In this document: one piece after another, positions 27,802-37,447 of the stretch
How the letters are laid out: each line of letters starts with the position of its first letter
Numbering within the stretch: position 1 is the stretch's first letter
NCBI GenBank assembly: GCA_944322605.1
Contig: CALUPD010000039.1
Span: 1 to 64,000, forward strand
Length of the DNA stretch: 64,000 nt
Source of the DNA: an uncultured Bacteroidales bacterium
Lineage (GTDB): Bacteria; Bacteroidota; Bacteroidia; Bacteroidales; UBA932
Direction of reading: 5' to 3'
Position numbers and translations under genes: made by a program
Notes under the pieces: model-generated
The model's database searches: none
Told to the model about the DNA's origin: nothing
Seen by the model: the letters and a program-made list of their open reading frames with translations, nothing else

Positions 27802-27876
27802 TTAAGGCCTGGCATATGCTTGACTGGCCGGGCCGCTCATAATGCTCGAAATGCTTTCATAAATGGATTATTTGGT

Positions 27877-27884
27877 TAAATTTG
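27877..27884 (+). promoter_or_regulatory. Candidate -7 element (TAAATTTG) for the ExbB operon
   Basis: Exact TAnnTTTG match 17 bases before the ATG. The -33 region has only TTTC at 27855-27858 (18-base spacer). Confidence 0.45.
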
Positions 27885-27900
27885 CAAAAAAAAAATAAAA

Positions 27901-28596
27901 ATGTTGTCTGTGTTTTTAGCAAATGCGGAAGCTGCTGTGGCGGCAGAGGCTGTTCCTGTTCAGGAAGAAATTTCTTTTTCGTTGATCGACATGGCCATAA
28001 AGGGCGGTTGGCTCATGATACCGCTTGTGCTCCTGTCTATTTTGGCCATATATATAATAGGCGAGCGTTGGTGGACGATAAGAAAGGCTGCCAAGGTGGA
28101 CGAGAATTTCATGAAGGACATAAGGGATTATATCCATGAAGGGAAAATTAAGGCGGCGATAGTGCTTTGCCAAAACAACGACACTCCTATCTCAAGGCTC
28201 ATAGAAAAGGGCATCGAGAGGATAGGAAGGCCTTTGAACGATATACAGGCGGCTGTCGAGAATACCGGCAACGTGGAGGTCGCAAGGCTTGAAAAAAGGC
28301 TTCCGATACTCGCTTCCATTGCTGGCGGCGCGCCGATGATAGGATTCCTCGGCACCGTGATGGGGATGATCCAGGCGTTTTTCAATATGTCCCAGGCTGG
28401 CAATAACATAGACATAACCCTTTTGTCCGGCGGCATATATACTGCGATGGTCACAACGGTGGCCGGCCTTATTGTCGGAATCATCGCGTATTTCGGGTAT
28501 AACTATCTTACTGCCAAAATCGACGACCTGGTTTTCATTATGGAATCGAATACGATCGAGTTCATGGATTTGCTCCATGAGCCTTCAAAGGAGTGA
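27901..28596 (+). CDS. exbB: MotA/TolQ/ExbB proton channel protein
   Basis: A 231-residue inner-membrane protein with three predicted membrane helices (about 36-55, 138-165 and 175-200), the usual ExbB layout with a large cytoplasmic loop. It forms the proton channel that energises TonB. The motifs LPILASIAGGAPMIGFLGTVMGMIQAF and AMVTTVAGLIVGIIAYFGYNYL are family signatures. An Ala-rich N-terminal leader precedes the first helix. The exbD and tonB genes follow, forming a complete energy-transduction operon. Confidence 0.92.
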   Translation: MLSVFLANAEAAVAAEAVPVQEEISFSLIDMAIKGGWLMIPLVLLSILAIYIIGERWWTIRKAAKVDENFMKDIRDYIHEGKIKAAIVLCQNNDTPISRLIEKGIERIGRPLNDIQAAVENTGNVEVARLEKRLPILASIAGGAPMIGFLGTVMGMIQAFFNMSQAGNNIDITLLSGGIYTAMVTTVAGLIVGIIAYFGYNYLTAKIDDLVFIMESNTIEFMDLLHEPSKE

Positions 28597-28731
28597 TGAA
28601 ATGGTTATCCGGCTCTCCTGCATCATGCGAGGCGGGCATGAATCGGATAATCGGATTATGTTGAATGAGTCCTGTCCCAAGGATGCCTCAGCCATCTTTC
28701 CGCAGGACTGGCAAATAGGGAAATATATAAA

Positions 28732-29145
28732 ATGGCAATTAAGAGAAGAACCAAGGCTGAAGCCGCTTTCAGCATGTCGTCTATGACGGACATAGTCTTT
28801 TTGTTGTTGATATTCTTTTTGGTGACGTCCACCCTTGTCAATCCTAACGCTTTGAAGCTTCTGCTTCCGAAAAGCAGCAACCAGGTTTCAGCCAAGCCGA
28901 CTCTTAGCGTTTCGATCAAGCATCATACGGATAGCAACACGTTTTCGTATCATGTGAACGGAGACGAAAATCCGGTGCCTTTCAGCAGTTTGGAAGCAAT
29001 CATAGCAGATGAATTGAAGGATGCGGAAGATCCTACCTTTTCGATTTACGCGGACAGGACGGTGCCTATTGAAAAGGTGGTCGATCTGATGAACATAGCA
29101 AAAAGGAACAAGTTCAAGGTAATATTGGCCACGTCGCCGGAGTAG
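28732..29145 (+). CDS. exbD: ExbD/TolR biopolymer transport protein
   Basis: A 137-residue protein with one N-terminal membrane helix (IVFLLLIFFLVTSTLV) containing the expected SMTDIVF motif, in which Asp carries protons, and a small periplasmic domain (DRTVPIEKVVDLMNIAKRNKFKVILAT). It pairs with ExbB upstream; the 135-base gap between them holds no gene and no obvious terminator. Confidence 0.9.
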   Translation: MAIKRRTKAEAAFSMSSMTDIVFLLLIFFLVTSTLVNPNALKLLLPKSSNQVSAKPTLSVSIKHHTDSNTFSYHVNGDENPVPFSSLEAIIADELKDAEDPTFSIYADRTVPIEKVVDLMNIAKRNKFKVILATSPE

Positions 29146-29177
29146 CGGCAGCGGAGTGCCATTAAAAGTATTGAAGA

Positions 29178-29957
29178 ATGCGAAACGACAGGCTTGATAG
29201 GAACGGGAGGAAAGCGAAGGCAACCGGAGCGGTTATGACGGTTGTCTTTCATTTGCTTTTGCTGGCCGTTTTTTTTACGTCAGGGCTGAAAGCCGTTTAT
29301 CCTCCGCCTCCGGAGCAGGGAATTTTAATCGAGTTCGAAGAACCCGGGCCCGAGCCGATAGAGGTGGAGATAGGAGTAGAGCCGAAGCAGCCGGATCCCG
29401 AGCCTGAAGAAGACATTCGCCTTGTGCAGAAGTCGGAAGCCGCCCTTGCTGGAAGCGAAGCGGTTTCAGGCGCGGAAACGACGCTCGGGGAAGACGGAGA
29501 CGTGGAAACATATGAAGCTCCGCGCGAGAAGCCTATAGACATGAGGGCTATTTTCCCGTCGGCGAACAATGCCCGCGACACACTTGCCGCGCAGACTGCC
29601 GAAGTTATAACAGAGGCCCTGAAAGCAGGCGACCCTAAGGGAAATACGGAGGCAGGCAGCACGGACGGAAAGCCTTCAGCGAAGCTTGAAGGGCGAAGCA
29701 GCGTAGGAAGCCTGCCATTGCCGGAATATGCCGTAAAAAACAAATCCGGGAAAGTGGTTGTCAAGATACTTGTGGACCAGTACGGGACAGTGACAAATGC
29801 AATACCAGGCGTGGAAGGCACGACTGTCCAGGACAAGGTGCTATGGGATGCCGCAAAGGAAGCTGCAATGAAGGCGAAGTTCAATGTGAGCTCTTCAGCT
29901 CCTCTTATGCAGGAAGGCACCATAACTTATATTTTTGAATTCAACAAAGGCAGGTAG
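29178..29957 (+). CDS. TonB-like energy transducer
   Basis: A 259-residue protein with an N-terminal membrane anchor (VMTVVFHLLLLAVFFT) and an acidic Pro/Glu-rich periplasmic spacer (FEEPGPEPIEVEIG, PKQPDPEPEED). The C-terminal domain has the TonB-type pattern VVVKILVDQYGTVTNAIPG followed by AAKEAAMKAKFN. It would couple the proton gradient to outer-membrane transporters. The spacer uses Glu where enteric TonB uses Lys, a common Bacteroidetes variation. It lies 32 bases after exbD. Confidence 0.85.
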   Translation: MRNDRLDRNGRKAKATGAVMTVVFHLLLLAVFFTSGLKAVYPPPPEQGILIEFEEPGPEPIEVEIGVEPKQPDPEPEEDIRLVQKSEAALAGSEAVSGAETTLGEDGDVETYEAPREKPIDMRAIFPSANNARDTLAAQTAEVITEALKAGDPKGNTEAGSTDGKPSAKLEGRSSVGSLPLPEYAVKNKSGKVVVKILVDQYGTVTNAIPGVEGTTVQDKVLWDAAKEAAMKAKFNVSSSAPLMQEGTITYIFEFNKGR

Positions 29958-30045
29958 GTCCTGCTTTTTGGAAACTGCGGAAAAGGCAGTCCCGTCCCGT
30001 GATGGCGGTCCGGACCGCAGTAATAATGTTTGTTAATCAGCTGAT

Positions 30046-32079
30046 ATGAAAAATGACCGATACAGAAGTCTTTCTGAAGACGAAATCGTCTTGCTTCGCT
30101 CCAACGGATGCAGTGCGGAGGATTGGGGCGACGTGCTTGTCAAGGACGGCTTTAATGCGGAACATATATCCGGTTGCAGGTTTTCAGGGCATATAAGAAT
30201 AGGAATATTCGGAAACCCTGTAGTTTCCGCATGCGGCGGAAAGCGGCGTTCGGGAATATACGATGCCGTCCTGCACGATGTTTCCGTAGGGGACGGATGC
30301 TTTATCGAAAACATACGTGGCGGCATATCGTCGTATGACATAGGCGAGAATGTACGCATATCGGATATAGGCAGGATTTATGTCGACGGGGAAACTTCGT
30401 TCGGCAACGGGCATGAAGTCAATGTCCTCGATGAAACAGGCAGCAGGAGCGTAAGGATATTTTCCGGCATGTCGGCGCAATATGCCTATGTAGCGGCAAT
30501 GTGCAGGTTCAGGCCTGCTGCGGCTGGGAAGATAGAAGAATTCGCATTGGCGGTTGCCGAAAAGGCAAGGTCCCGCAGGGGAATGATCGGCAGCGGGGCG
30601 ACGATAACAGGAGCAGGCCTTATACGCAATGTGAAAATCGGGGAGCATGCCGTAATCGAAGGCTGTGCCGTTCTTGAAAACGGGACGATCGACAGCAGCC
30701 GCGAGTCTGCGGCCTATGTCGGGCACGGGGTCATATGCAGGGATTTTATAATTTCTTCCGGGGCGAGAGTCTATGACGGGGCTTCTGTTTCAGGTTGCTT
30801 CATAGGCCAGGCTTCCCATGTCGGCAAAGGTTTTTCTGCGACGGATTCGCTGTTTTTCAGCAATGTGCAGATGGAGAACGGCGAGGCGTGCTCGGTGTTC
30901 GCAGGTCCTTTTACAGTGTCGCATCACAAGTCTACTTTGCTTATAGGAGGGATGTTTTCCTTCATGAACGCAGGTTCGGGAACCAACCAAAGCAACCATA
31001 TGTACAAGTCCGGACCGGTGCATCACGGGCTTGTCGAACGCGGCTCGAAAACAGGCTCCGGCTCGTATATGATGTTTCCGGCGCATGTGGGAGCTTTTTC
31101 TTTTGTCAGCGGGCATCATTCGCTCCATATCGATTCTTCCGATTTCCCTTTTTCGTATGTCATTGAAAAGAACGGGGCCACGTTGCTTCTTCCTGCCGTG
31201 AACCTGAAGACGGCAGGGACTTTCAGGGATGTTTCCAAATGGCCGGCGAGGGACAAGAGGACAGGATTGAGGACGGACAGGATAATTTATGATTTTCCCG
31301 GACCGTACCTTGTCCGCAAGATGTTGTCGGGAAGAAAGATATTGGAGGACCTTTTGCATGGCCCGGCGGATATGTCCGGAAATTATGCCTGTAAGGGCAT
31401 GCTTATACCGGAGAGGGCTGCAAGCAAAGGACTGGCCCTTTATGGCATGGCTATAGATAAGTTCTTGGGGGATAGCTTGATAAAGTGGTTTGCCGCAGCT
31501 GGCTGCTTGAAAGGCTTCATGGAGGAGCTTTCGAACAGCGCGGGTTCTTTGTCAGAAGATGATTTTTCCGGCGGGATTGCAGGCTGGACCGATTTGGCCG
31601 GACTTGCCGCTCCGGTGGCGGAAGCGGACGGATTGTTGGACAGGATAGAGAACGGCGATATATCGTCTGTAGGCGATTTGGAAAATCGTTTTTCTGAAAT
31701 CGCAGGAAATTACGACAAGGACGCGCGTATGTGGACCTGCGGGCTCATAATGAGATTTTACGGGAAGGAAGGATTTTCCTATAAGGGAATTATGGAAATC
31801 ATCGGCAAGTGGAAAGAGGCTGCGCGGTCTTTGTTCATGATGGTCATGGATGATTCCAAAAAGGAATATTCTGGCGAGTTTGCGGTTTCCGCATGTCCTG
31901 ACCGGGGTGACGAGGTGAGAAATGCGGATTTCAGGCAGGCAAGGGGGGATTTCGATTCTTCGTCATTGGCCGAGTCTTTGAAAAGCAGTTTCGGGCAGGC
32001 TCTCGCCGATGGGGAGGCGTTGGAGTCGGCTGTTGCGGAAGCGTGCAGGGAAGCTGGCGCGTGCGGGAACAGGAAATAG
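30046..32079 (+). CDS. DUF4954 family protein (hexapeptide-repeat, left-handed beta-helix)
   Basis: A 677-residue protein common in Bacteroidales and of unknown reaction. It shows many turns of hexapeptide-like repeats from about residue 60 to 300 (for example GVICRDFIISSGARVYDGASVSGCFIGQASHVG), the pattern of a left-handed beta-helix used by nucleotide-sugar acyltransferases and pyrophosphorylases. SHHKSTLLIGG and TNQSNHMYKSGPVHHG around 285-330 are family blocks. A nucleotide-sugar related role is inferred from the fold. The C-terminal end (ACPDRGDEVRN, AGACGNRK) is low in complexity. It starts 88 bases after the tonB-like gene. Confidence 0.8.
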   Translation: MKNDRYRSLSEDEIVLLRSNGCSAEDWGDVLVKDGFNAEHISGCRFSGHIRIGIFGNPVVSACGGKRRSGIYDAVLHDVSVGDGCFIENIRGGISSYDIGENVRISDIGRIYVDGETSFGNGHEVNVLDETGSRSVRIFSGMSAQYAYVAAMCRFRPAAAGKIEEFALAVAEKARSRRGMIGSGATITGAGLIRNVKIGEHAVIEGCAVLENGTIDSSRESAAYVGHGVICRDFIISSGARVYDGASVSGCFIGQASHVGKGFSATDSLFFSNVQMENGEACSVFAGPFTVSHHKSTLLIGGMFSFMNAGSGTNQSNHMYKSGPVHHGLVERGSKTGSGSYMMFPAHVGAFSFVSGHHSLHIDSSDFPFSYVIEKNGATLLLPAVNLKTAGTFRDVSKWPARDKRTGLRTDRIIYDFPGPYLVRKMLSGRKILEDLLHGPADMSGNYACKGMLIPERAASKGLALYGMAIDKFLGDSLIKWFAAAGCLKGFMEELSNSAGSLSEDDFSGGIAGWTDLAGLAAPVAEADGLLDRIENGDISSVGDLENRFSEIAGNYDKDARMWTCGLIMRFYGKEGFSYKGIMEIIGKWKEAARSLFMMVMDDSKKEYSGEFAVSACPDRGDEVRNADFRQARGDFDSSSLAESLKSSFGQALADGEALESAVAEACREAGACGNRK

Positions 32080-32303
32080 GCCGTGCGGACCGTCCTTGCC
32101 GATTCGCAGGCATAACATAATGGAATACGGCGGAACAGGATATAATCCGAATGAACCAGTCTGCCGGAAAAGTTGGACCGTTCGCATTGCTGTAGACGGG
32201 ATGGGTGTCAACCCCGTAGCAAATACGGTTCGCAAACAAAAAATTGCAGGCAATTATATATAGTAAGTAATAATGTGTTTAAGTTTAATGTGTAATTTGT
32301 AAA

Positions 32304-35075
32304 ATGAAAAAAGTTTTGGATTTGAAGGCAACATGGATTTTGCCTTTTGCTTTGGCGATTCCTTTTTCGTCTTGTACCAAGATGGAGGAGGTCTCCGTGC
32401 CCGATGACAGCACGCCTGTCGTCAAGCCTGTGGAACCGTCCCAAGTGCGGACAGATGTGGTCAGGGTCAAATTGAATGCCCAGTATGCGGAAAAGTTGGA
32501 AAACATGGCTGAAAAGTCAGGCGTGGTGCTTTCGACGAAGTCCGACATGCTGTTCGGAGTGCCTGGAGTGAAGTATATGAGGAGGACGTTCCCTTATTCG
32601 GGCAAGTTCGAGGCGAGGACGAGGGCTGCCGGGCTGCATTTGTGGTACGATGTCTATCTTGACCAGGAACAGACGGCGGTGACGAAGGCACAGACCGGCT
32701 TTATTTCTTCAGAAGGCGTGGAAACGGTGGAATTGCTGCCCAAGTTGAGGCGCGACGGCAAGGTCGTTCCCGTGTCGGCAGCGAAACTCGCTTCTGTTAA
32801 AAGTTCGGAAGACGCTCCTTTCAACGACCCTCTTTTCAGCGAACAGTGGCATTACCTGAATGACGGCACAAAGCCTAATGCTGTGGCCGGGGCCGATATA
32901 AATGTCGTTCCGGTATGGAAGGAGTTCACTACCGGCAAGGCAAAGGCAGAAGGGCGCGAAGTCATAGTTGCTGTGATAGACGGAGGCGTGGACGTGAATC
33001 ATGAAGACCTCAAGGCGAACATGTGGGTAAACGAGGCCGAATTGAACGGCACTCCCGGCGTAGATGATGACGGGAACGGTTATGTTGATGACGTGTACGG
33101 CTACAATTTCATAGATTATAATGACAATATCGAGCCGGACGACCACGGGACTCATGTAGCAGGTGTCGTCGCAGCCGTGAATAACAATGGCATAGGAGTG
33201 TGCGGCATCGCGGGCGGAGATTACGCGCAGGGCATAGAAGGCGCGAAAATAATGACTTGCGAGCTTTTCGACTATGACAATAATTTCGGGAACTTCGCGG
33301 CGGCCATAAAATACGCGGCTGACAACGGCGCGGTCATAGCGCAGAACAGCTGGTCGCATTCTTACGCCCTTCCTGATTCTGAACGTGCGGCCATGGAATA
33401 TTTTATCAAGAATGCAGGATGCGACGAGGAAGGCAACCAGACAGGCCCTATGAAAGGCGGCATAATATTCTTTGCTGCGGCAAACGATAATACGGAAATG
33501 GAGTACTGGCCTTCCGCATACGAATCCGTGATCGCGGTATCCTCGATGGCGAACAGTTTCAAGAAGTCGTCTTTCTCCAATTACGGGGATTGGGTGGATG
33601 TCGCGGCTCCGGGCGGAGAGGATCCTGCCGGAGACGGTGAATATGTGTTCAGCACGATACGCACGGTCAACGGAGGTTACGGCGAAATGTCTGGAACTTC
33701 GATGGCGTGTCCTCATGTTTCAGGACTTGCGGCATTGCTTGCGGCATGGCATAGCGACGAGGACGGCTTTACTCCTGACAAGATGAGGAGCATAATAGAG
33801 AATACCGGCACGAATATTTACGGATATAATGACGAGATGTACCGTGGAAAGCTCGGCAAGCTGATTAACGCATACAATGCCTTTACCCGTTCGGAAAGCG
33901 AGCAGGCTCCTCTTGCGGTTGACGACCTTGAGGTTTCGACCAATTCCAATTTCGTCACTGCCGGGTGGACGGTTACGGCTGACAATGACGAGCCGGATGG
34001 CCGCGCGGCAGGATTCATGTTCTGTTACAGCACCCAGCAGTTCGATTCTTCCGTCGATGTGTACGATCTTCCTGAATCAATCGCTACGATAATGTTTGAA
34101 AACGCCGATTATAAGGTCGGGGAAAAGGTTTCCGAGACTGCCGGGCATTTCGAGTTCGATACTGAATATTATTTCGGAATATATGCGTATGATTTTTCAG
34201 GCAACCGTTCTGCAATGTCGAATGTGGTATGCGTTCCGACGGGAAGCAATACCGCTCCTGTAATCGATCCGGAATCCATCGACATCGTCCTTGAACCTGG
34301 CGAGAAAAAGACGTTGACTTTCAAATTCAGCGATCCTGACGGGCATTCCGTGTCGTGGTCTGTAATGAGGGCTTCGTCGGCAGTGACTTCTACCGAGATC
34401 AGCGAGAACGAGGTGGAAATAGTGTTCGACGCCTCGAAGGCTTCTCCGAAAGCATATGAAGGCAGGCTTACCGTTACTGACGAGTTCGGCCTTTCGACAC
34501 AGGCTCCGTTGCTTTATACTATCAAGGGACTGCATGCTCCGCAGGTATCCGTTCCTTTCGATGATATAACTTTGAAACCGGGCGGAGAATCGGTGATTTT
34601 CCATCTTGACGAGCATTTTTCAGATGAAGACGGCGAATATCTTACATATTCCGTTGCAGTTTCCGAAGAAAATATAGTAAATTTGGAGCTTGATGAAGAA
34701 TTGCTTACGATCACGTCTGTCGGGGAGGGGTCGGTCATTGTTTCAGTGACAGCCCATGACACGTCAGGCGAGAGCGTTACGGCGGAATTCAATGTGAGCG
34801 TGGGCGACGGTTCGGCTCCTGTGACAGGCGACGGCGAATTCGCTTCGGTTTACCCTAACGTGGTGACTGATTCGTTCGAGCTTACGCTGGCTGTAGATGC
34901 AGTTGCCGAATTGAGGCTGATCAATCCTTTGGGGCATGTGGTGATGAATGAGAGCGTGCAGCTTTCGCAGGGCGTTCCTTATGAAATCGATATGGAAGGA
35001 AGGGCGGCCGGAACGTATGTCCTTGAAGTGAAAGCCGCAGGCCAGACAGCCAAGATGCGGATTGTGAAATTGTAA
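32304..35075 (+). CDS. S8 family serine peptidase (subtilase), lipoprotein with type IX secretion C-terminal domain
   Basis: A 923-residue secreted protease. It has a lipoprotein-type signal with Cys24 (ALAIPFSSC) and a prodomain-like region to about 180. The S8 catalytic triad is VIDGGVDVNHEDL (Asp, about 224), DDHGTHVAGV (His, about 282) and SGTSMACPHVSG (Ser, about 465). Fn3/cadherin-like beta domains occupy about 530-840. The last 75 residues (SVYPNVVTDSFEL to the KMRIVKL end) have the form of a type A type IX secretion sorting domain. Carrying both a lipobox and a type IX tail is unusual. The next gene encodes a PorV-like barrel. Confidence 0.9.
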   Translation: MKKVLDLKATWILPFALAIPFSSCTKMEEVSVPDDSTPVVKPVEPSQVRTDVVRVKLNAQYAEKLENMAEKSGVVLSTKSDMLFGVPGVKYMRRTFPYSGKFEARTRAAGLHLWYDVYLDQEQTAVTKAQTGFISSEGVETVELLPKLRRDGKVVPVSAAKLASVKSSEDAPFNDPLFSEQWHYLNDGTKPNAVAGADINVVPVWKEFTTGKAKAEGREVIVAVIDGGVDVNHEDLKANMWVNEAELNGTPGVDDDGNGYVDDVYGYNFIDYNDNIEPDDHGTHVAGVVAAVNNNGIGVCGIAGGDYAQGIEGAKIMTCELFDYDNNFGNFAAAIKYAADNGAVIAQNSWSHSYALPDSERAAMEYFIKNAGCDEEGNQTGPMKGGIIFFAAANDNTEMEYWPSAYESVIAVSSMANSFKKSSFSNYGDWVDVAAPGGEDPAGDGEYVFSTIRTVNGGYGEMSGTSMACPHVSGLAALLAAWHSDEDGFTPDKMRSIIENTGTNIYGYNDEMYRGKLGKLINAYNAFTRSESEQAPLAVDDLEVSTNSNFVTAGWTVTADNDEPDGRAAGFMFCYSTQQFDSSVDVYDLPESIATIMFENADYKVGEKVSETAGHFEFDTEYYFGIYAYDFSGNRSAMSNVVCVPTGSNTAPVIDPESIDIVLEPGEKKTLTFKFSDPDGHSVSWSVMRASSAVTSTEISENEVEIVFDASKASPKAYEGRLTVTDEFGLSTQAPLLYTIKGLHAPQVSVPFDDITLKPGGESVIFHLDEHFSDEDGEYLTYSVAVSEENIVNLELDEELLTITSVGEGSVIVSVTAHDTSGESVTAEFNVSVGDGSAPVTGDGEFASVYPNVVTDSFELTLAVDAVAELRLINPLGHVVMNESVQLSQGVPYEIDMEGRAAGTYVLEVKAAGQTAKMRIVKL

Positions 35076-35114
35076 TTAAAGGTAAATATCGAATAATATT
35101 AAATTTAATTGAAT

Positions 35115-36056
35115 ATGAAATTGAAAAATAGAATCGTGGCTCTTGCCGCTTTCATGTTGTGCGGCGCAGGCGCGTTTGCGCAGGTTCCTGCGAGTTTGAC
35201 TATCAATGCCGATGCTTCGTCTATGGCTATGGGCGGCGCGGGGCTGGCTATGGATGCCAATGCCTTTACTGCTTCCGAGACTGGTAATGCGGCTGCCATT
35301 ACATTGACAGACAAGACAATGTCGGCTGGTGTCAATTACATGATGTATCTTCCGTCAGACCGAATGGGCAATTTTGCCGGCGCAGGGGCTTTTTACAGGA
35401 TAAACGACCGTTGGGGGGTTGCCTTGAGCGGAAGGTATCTCGGCGACAGGTCCATGAACATGGATAATGTCGACGGCATGTTTTCTCCTTCGGATTTCTC
35501 GGTGTCAGCCGGTGTCTCTTTCAAGATCCTCGAAGGATTTTCCGTGGGCGCCAATTTGAAATATGTCGGGTATAATCCGGTCAAGGGCACCATGGTTTCA
35601 GCTTTCTCCGCAGACATATCGCTCATGTACAAGTATGAGGGGTTGAGGCTGGCTTTGGCTGCTACCAATTTCGGGACCGGAATAAAGACCCCTCTTCCTG
35701 AAGGCGGCCATAGCGAGTACGACCTTCCTTCTATGGCAAAGTTGGGCATAGGATATGATTTCGATTTTTGCAACGACCACAGGATTACTGCAAGCTTTGA
35801 AAGCGATTATCTCTTCCTTCAGAACCAGGCCGGTTTCGGAATAGGTGCAGAGTACTGCTATGACGACATGGTTTTCGTGCGCGGAGGTTATCATTTTGCA
35901 GGAGAGCAGTGTTACAGCATGATGCCTTCATACGGTTCTGTCGGAGTCGGACTCAAGTTCTTCAATGTGTTCCTTAATGCTGCGTATCTGATTTCGGCAA
36001 GCGAAAATTCATTCCTTACCAACACGTTCAATATTTCGATAGGATACGAGTTTTAG
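35115..36056 (+). CDS. PorV/PorQ-like outer-membrane beta-barrel protein
   Basis: A 313-residue FadL-type barrel with a signal peptide ending near AGAFAQ. The N-terminal DASSMAMGGAGLAMDANAF block resembles the PorV/PorQ family, which shuttles or retains type IX secretion substrates at the outer membrane. The rest is alternating amphipathic strands ending in NTFNISIGYEF with the terminal Phe expected for barrel insertion. It follows the subtilase by 39 bases, so it may help secrete or attach that protease. The TTG at 35109 is rejected in favour of the ATG at 35115. Confidence 0.8.
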   Translation: MKLKNRIVALAAFMLCGAGAFAQVPASLTINADASSMAMGGAGLAMDANAFTASETGNAAAITLTDKTMSAGVNYMMYLPSDRMGNFAGAGAFYRINDRWGVALSGRYLGDRSMNMDNVDGMFSPSDFSVSAGVSFKILEGFSVGANLKYVGYNPVKGTMVSAFSADISLMYKYEGLRLALAATNFGTGIKTPLPEGGHSEYDLPSMAKLGIGYDFDFCNDHRITASFESDYLFLQNQAGFGIGAEYCYDDMVFVRGGYHFAGEQCYSMMPSYGSVGVGLKFFNVFLNAAYLISASENSFLTNTFNISIGYEF

Positions 36057-36177
36057 TCGGGCCGTTTGCGGCTTGCGCTCATTAGACTGCCCGTGCGGGG
36101 GAGTAACATGCGTGAGCCGGTTTATAAGGGCGCATGCCTTTTGACGGCTTAATATATTATATTATAGGTATACGGAA

Positions 36178-36205
36178 AGGTCCGGCGGTCTGCCGGGCCT
36201 TTTTT
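36178..36205 (+). terminator. Intrinsic terminator after the PorV-like gene
   Basis: Nine-pair stem (AGGTCCGGC / GCCGGGCCT, one G-T pair) followed by a T run. Confidence 0.75.
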
Positions 36206-36221
36206 ATGCTTGCCAGCATGC

Positions 36222-36257
36222 TTTTTGTCCAGCCGAAATGGAAAATGATTATATTTG
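36222..36257 (+). promoter_or_regulatory. Bacteroidetes-type promoter for galE
   Basis: TTTTTG at 36222-36227, a 22-base spacer, TATATTTG at 36250-36257. Start of transcription would be near 36264, about 30 bases before the ATG. Confidence 0.6.
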
Positions 36258-36293
36258 CGAATAGCTTAAATATTTAAACTAAAAGAAAAACAT

Positions 36294-37331
36294 ATGTCAA
36301 AAGGAAGAATATTGGTTACCGGAGGAACCGGTTATATCGGCTCGCATACGATTGTAGAGTTGTCCGAGGCCGGTTACGACGTGGTCGCAGTGGATAATTT
36401 TTCCAATTCGAATCCGGATGTCCTTCAGGGAATAGAGAAGATAATAGGCAGGAAGGTCGATTTCATGGAGGCCGATTGCACGGACGAGCATGCTTTCGGC
36501 AAGGTATTCTGCAAATATTCAGATATAAGGGCCGCAATCCATTTCGCTGCCAGCAAGGCTGTGGGGGAGAGCGTGGAAAATCCTTTGAAATATTATAATA
36601 ACAATCTGAGGTCGCTTGTCAATCTGACAGCCTTGATGAAGGCGCAAAAGGAGGCTTCGATTGTTTTTTCTTCGTCCTGCACAGTCTACGGGCAACCGGA
36701 CAAAGAACATTTGCCTGTGTCGGAGTCGGCACCGTTGCAGCCTGCCGAATCTCCCTACGGGCGTACCAAGCAGATGTGCGAAGACATTTTGAGAGATTGC
36801 GTAAAGGCTTACGGGAACTTGAAAGTCACGGCGTTGAGGTATTTCAACCCTATAGGGGCGCACAAGTCCGCTCTTATTGGAGAGCTTCCGATAGGCGTGC
36901 CTGCCAATCTTGTGCCTTATATAACGCAGACGGCGGCCGGAATAAGGGAGAAGCTGTCTGTTTTCGGGGATGATTATGATACGCCGGACGGGTCGTGCAT
37001 AAGGGACTATATTTATGTTTCGGATTTGGCGAAAGCCCATGTGGCGGCAGTGGACAGGATGCTCGGAAACAGGAATTCAGACAGGTACGAGGTGTTCAAT
37101 CTCGGTACGGGCAAAGGGATGTCCGTGCTTGAACTTGTCAATGCTTTCATGAGGGCCACAGGCGTGAATGTGCCGTATGTCATTGCAGGACGCAGGGCAG
37201 GAGACATAGAACAGGTATGGGCTGATCCTTCCAAGGCGAACAGGGAGCTCGGGTGGAAGGCCGATACTCCTATCGAGGATGTCCTTCTGTCTGCATGGAA
37301 TTGGCAGAAACGCATTTCGGGGATAAAATAA
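36294..37331 (+). CDS. galE: UDP-glucose 4-epimerase
   Basis: A 345-residue extended short-chain dehydrogenase that interconverts UDP-glucose and UDP-galactose (or the N-acetyl forms). It shows the NAD-binding motif VTGGTGYIGSH, VDNFSNSNP, SSSCTVYGQP and the catalytic YGRTK (Tyr-x3-Lys), then RYFNPIGAH and RRAGDIEQVWADPSKA. Length and motifs are standard. It is flanked by its own promoter and a preceding terminator, so it is probably transcribed separately. It supplies sugar nucleotides to the polysaccharide genes of this region. Confidence 0.95.
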   Translation: MSKGRILVTGGTGYIGSHTIVELSEAGYDVVAVDNFSNSNPDVLQGIEKIIGRKVDFMEADCTDEHAFGKVFCKYSDIRAAIHFAASKAVGESVENPLKYYNNNLRSLVNLTALMKAQKEASIVFSSSCTVYGQPDKEHLPVSESAPLQPAESPYGRTKQMCEDILRDCVKAYGNLKVTALRYFNPIGAHKSALIGELPIGVPANLVPYITQTAAGIREKLSVFGDDYDTPDGSCIRDYIYVSDLAKAHVAAVDRMLGNRNSDRYEVFNLGTGKGMSVLELVNAFMRATGVNVPYVIAGRRAGDIEQVWADPSKANRELGWKADTPIEDVLLSAWNWQKRISGIK

Positions 37332-37400
37332 GCTGCAAGTTCGGGACAGGACCGCAGCTCGCGTAGAAGTTATGCCTCAGGCGCGGCGTTTATTGCCGCA
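37332..37400 (+). repeat. Dispersed intergenic repeat, diverged copy C
   Basis: Begins at the galE stop with AGCTGCAAG and contains GCCTCAGGCGCGGCGTTTATTGCCGC, close to the shared block in the array at 40724-40980. The middle is unrelated. This is the most diverged of the three places where I see the family. Confidence 0.5.
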
Positions 37401-37447
37401 AAACGGAATTTTGCTGCAAGGAAATTATTAAAATATACACGGTTGTT

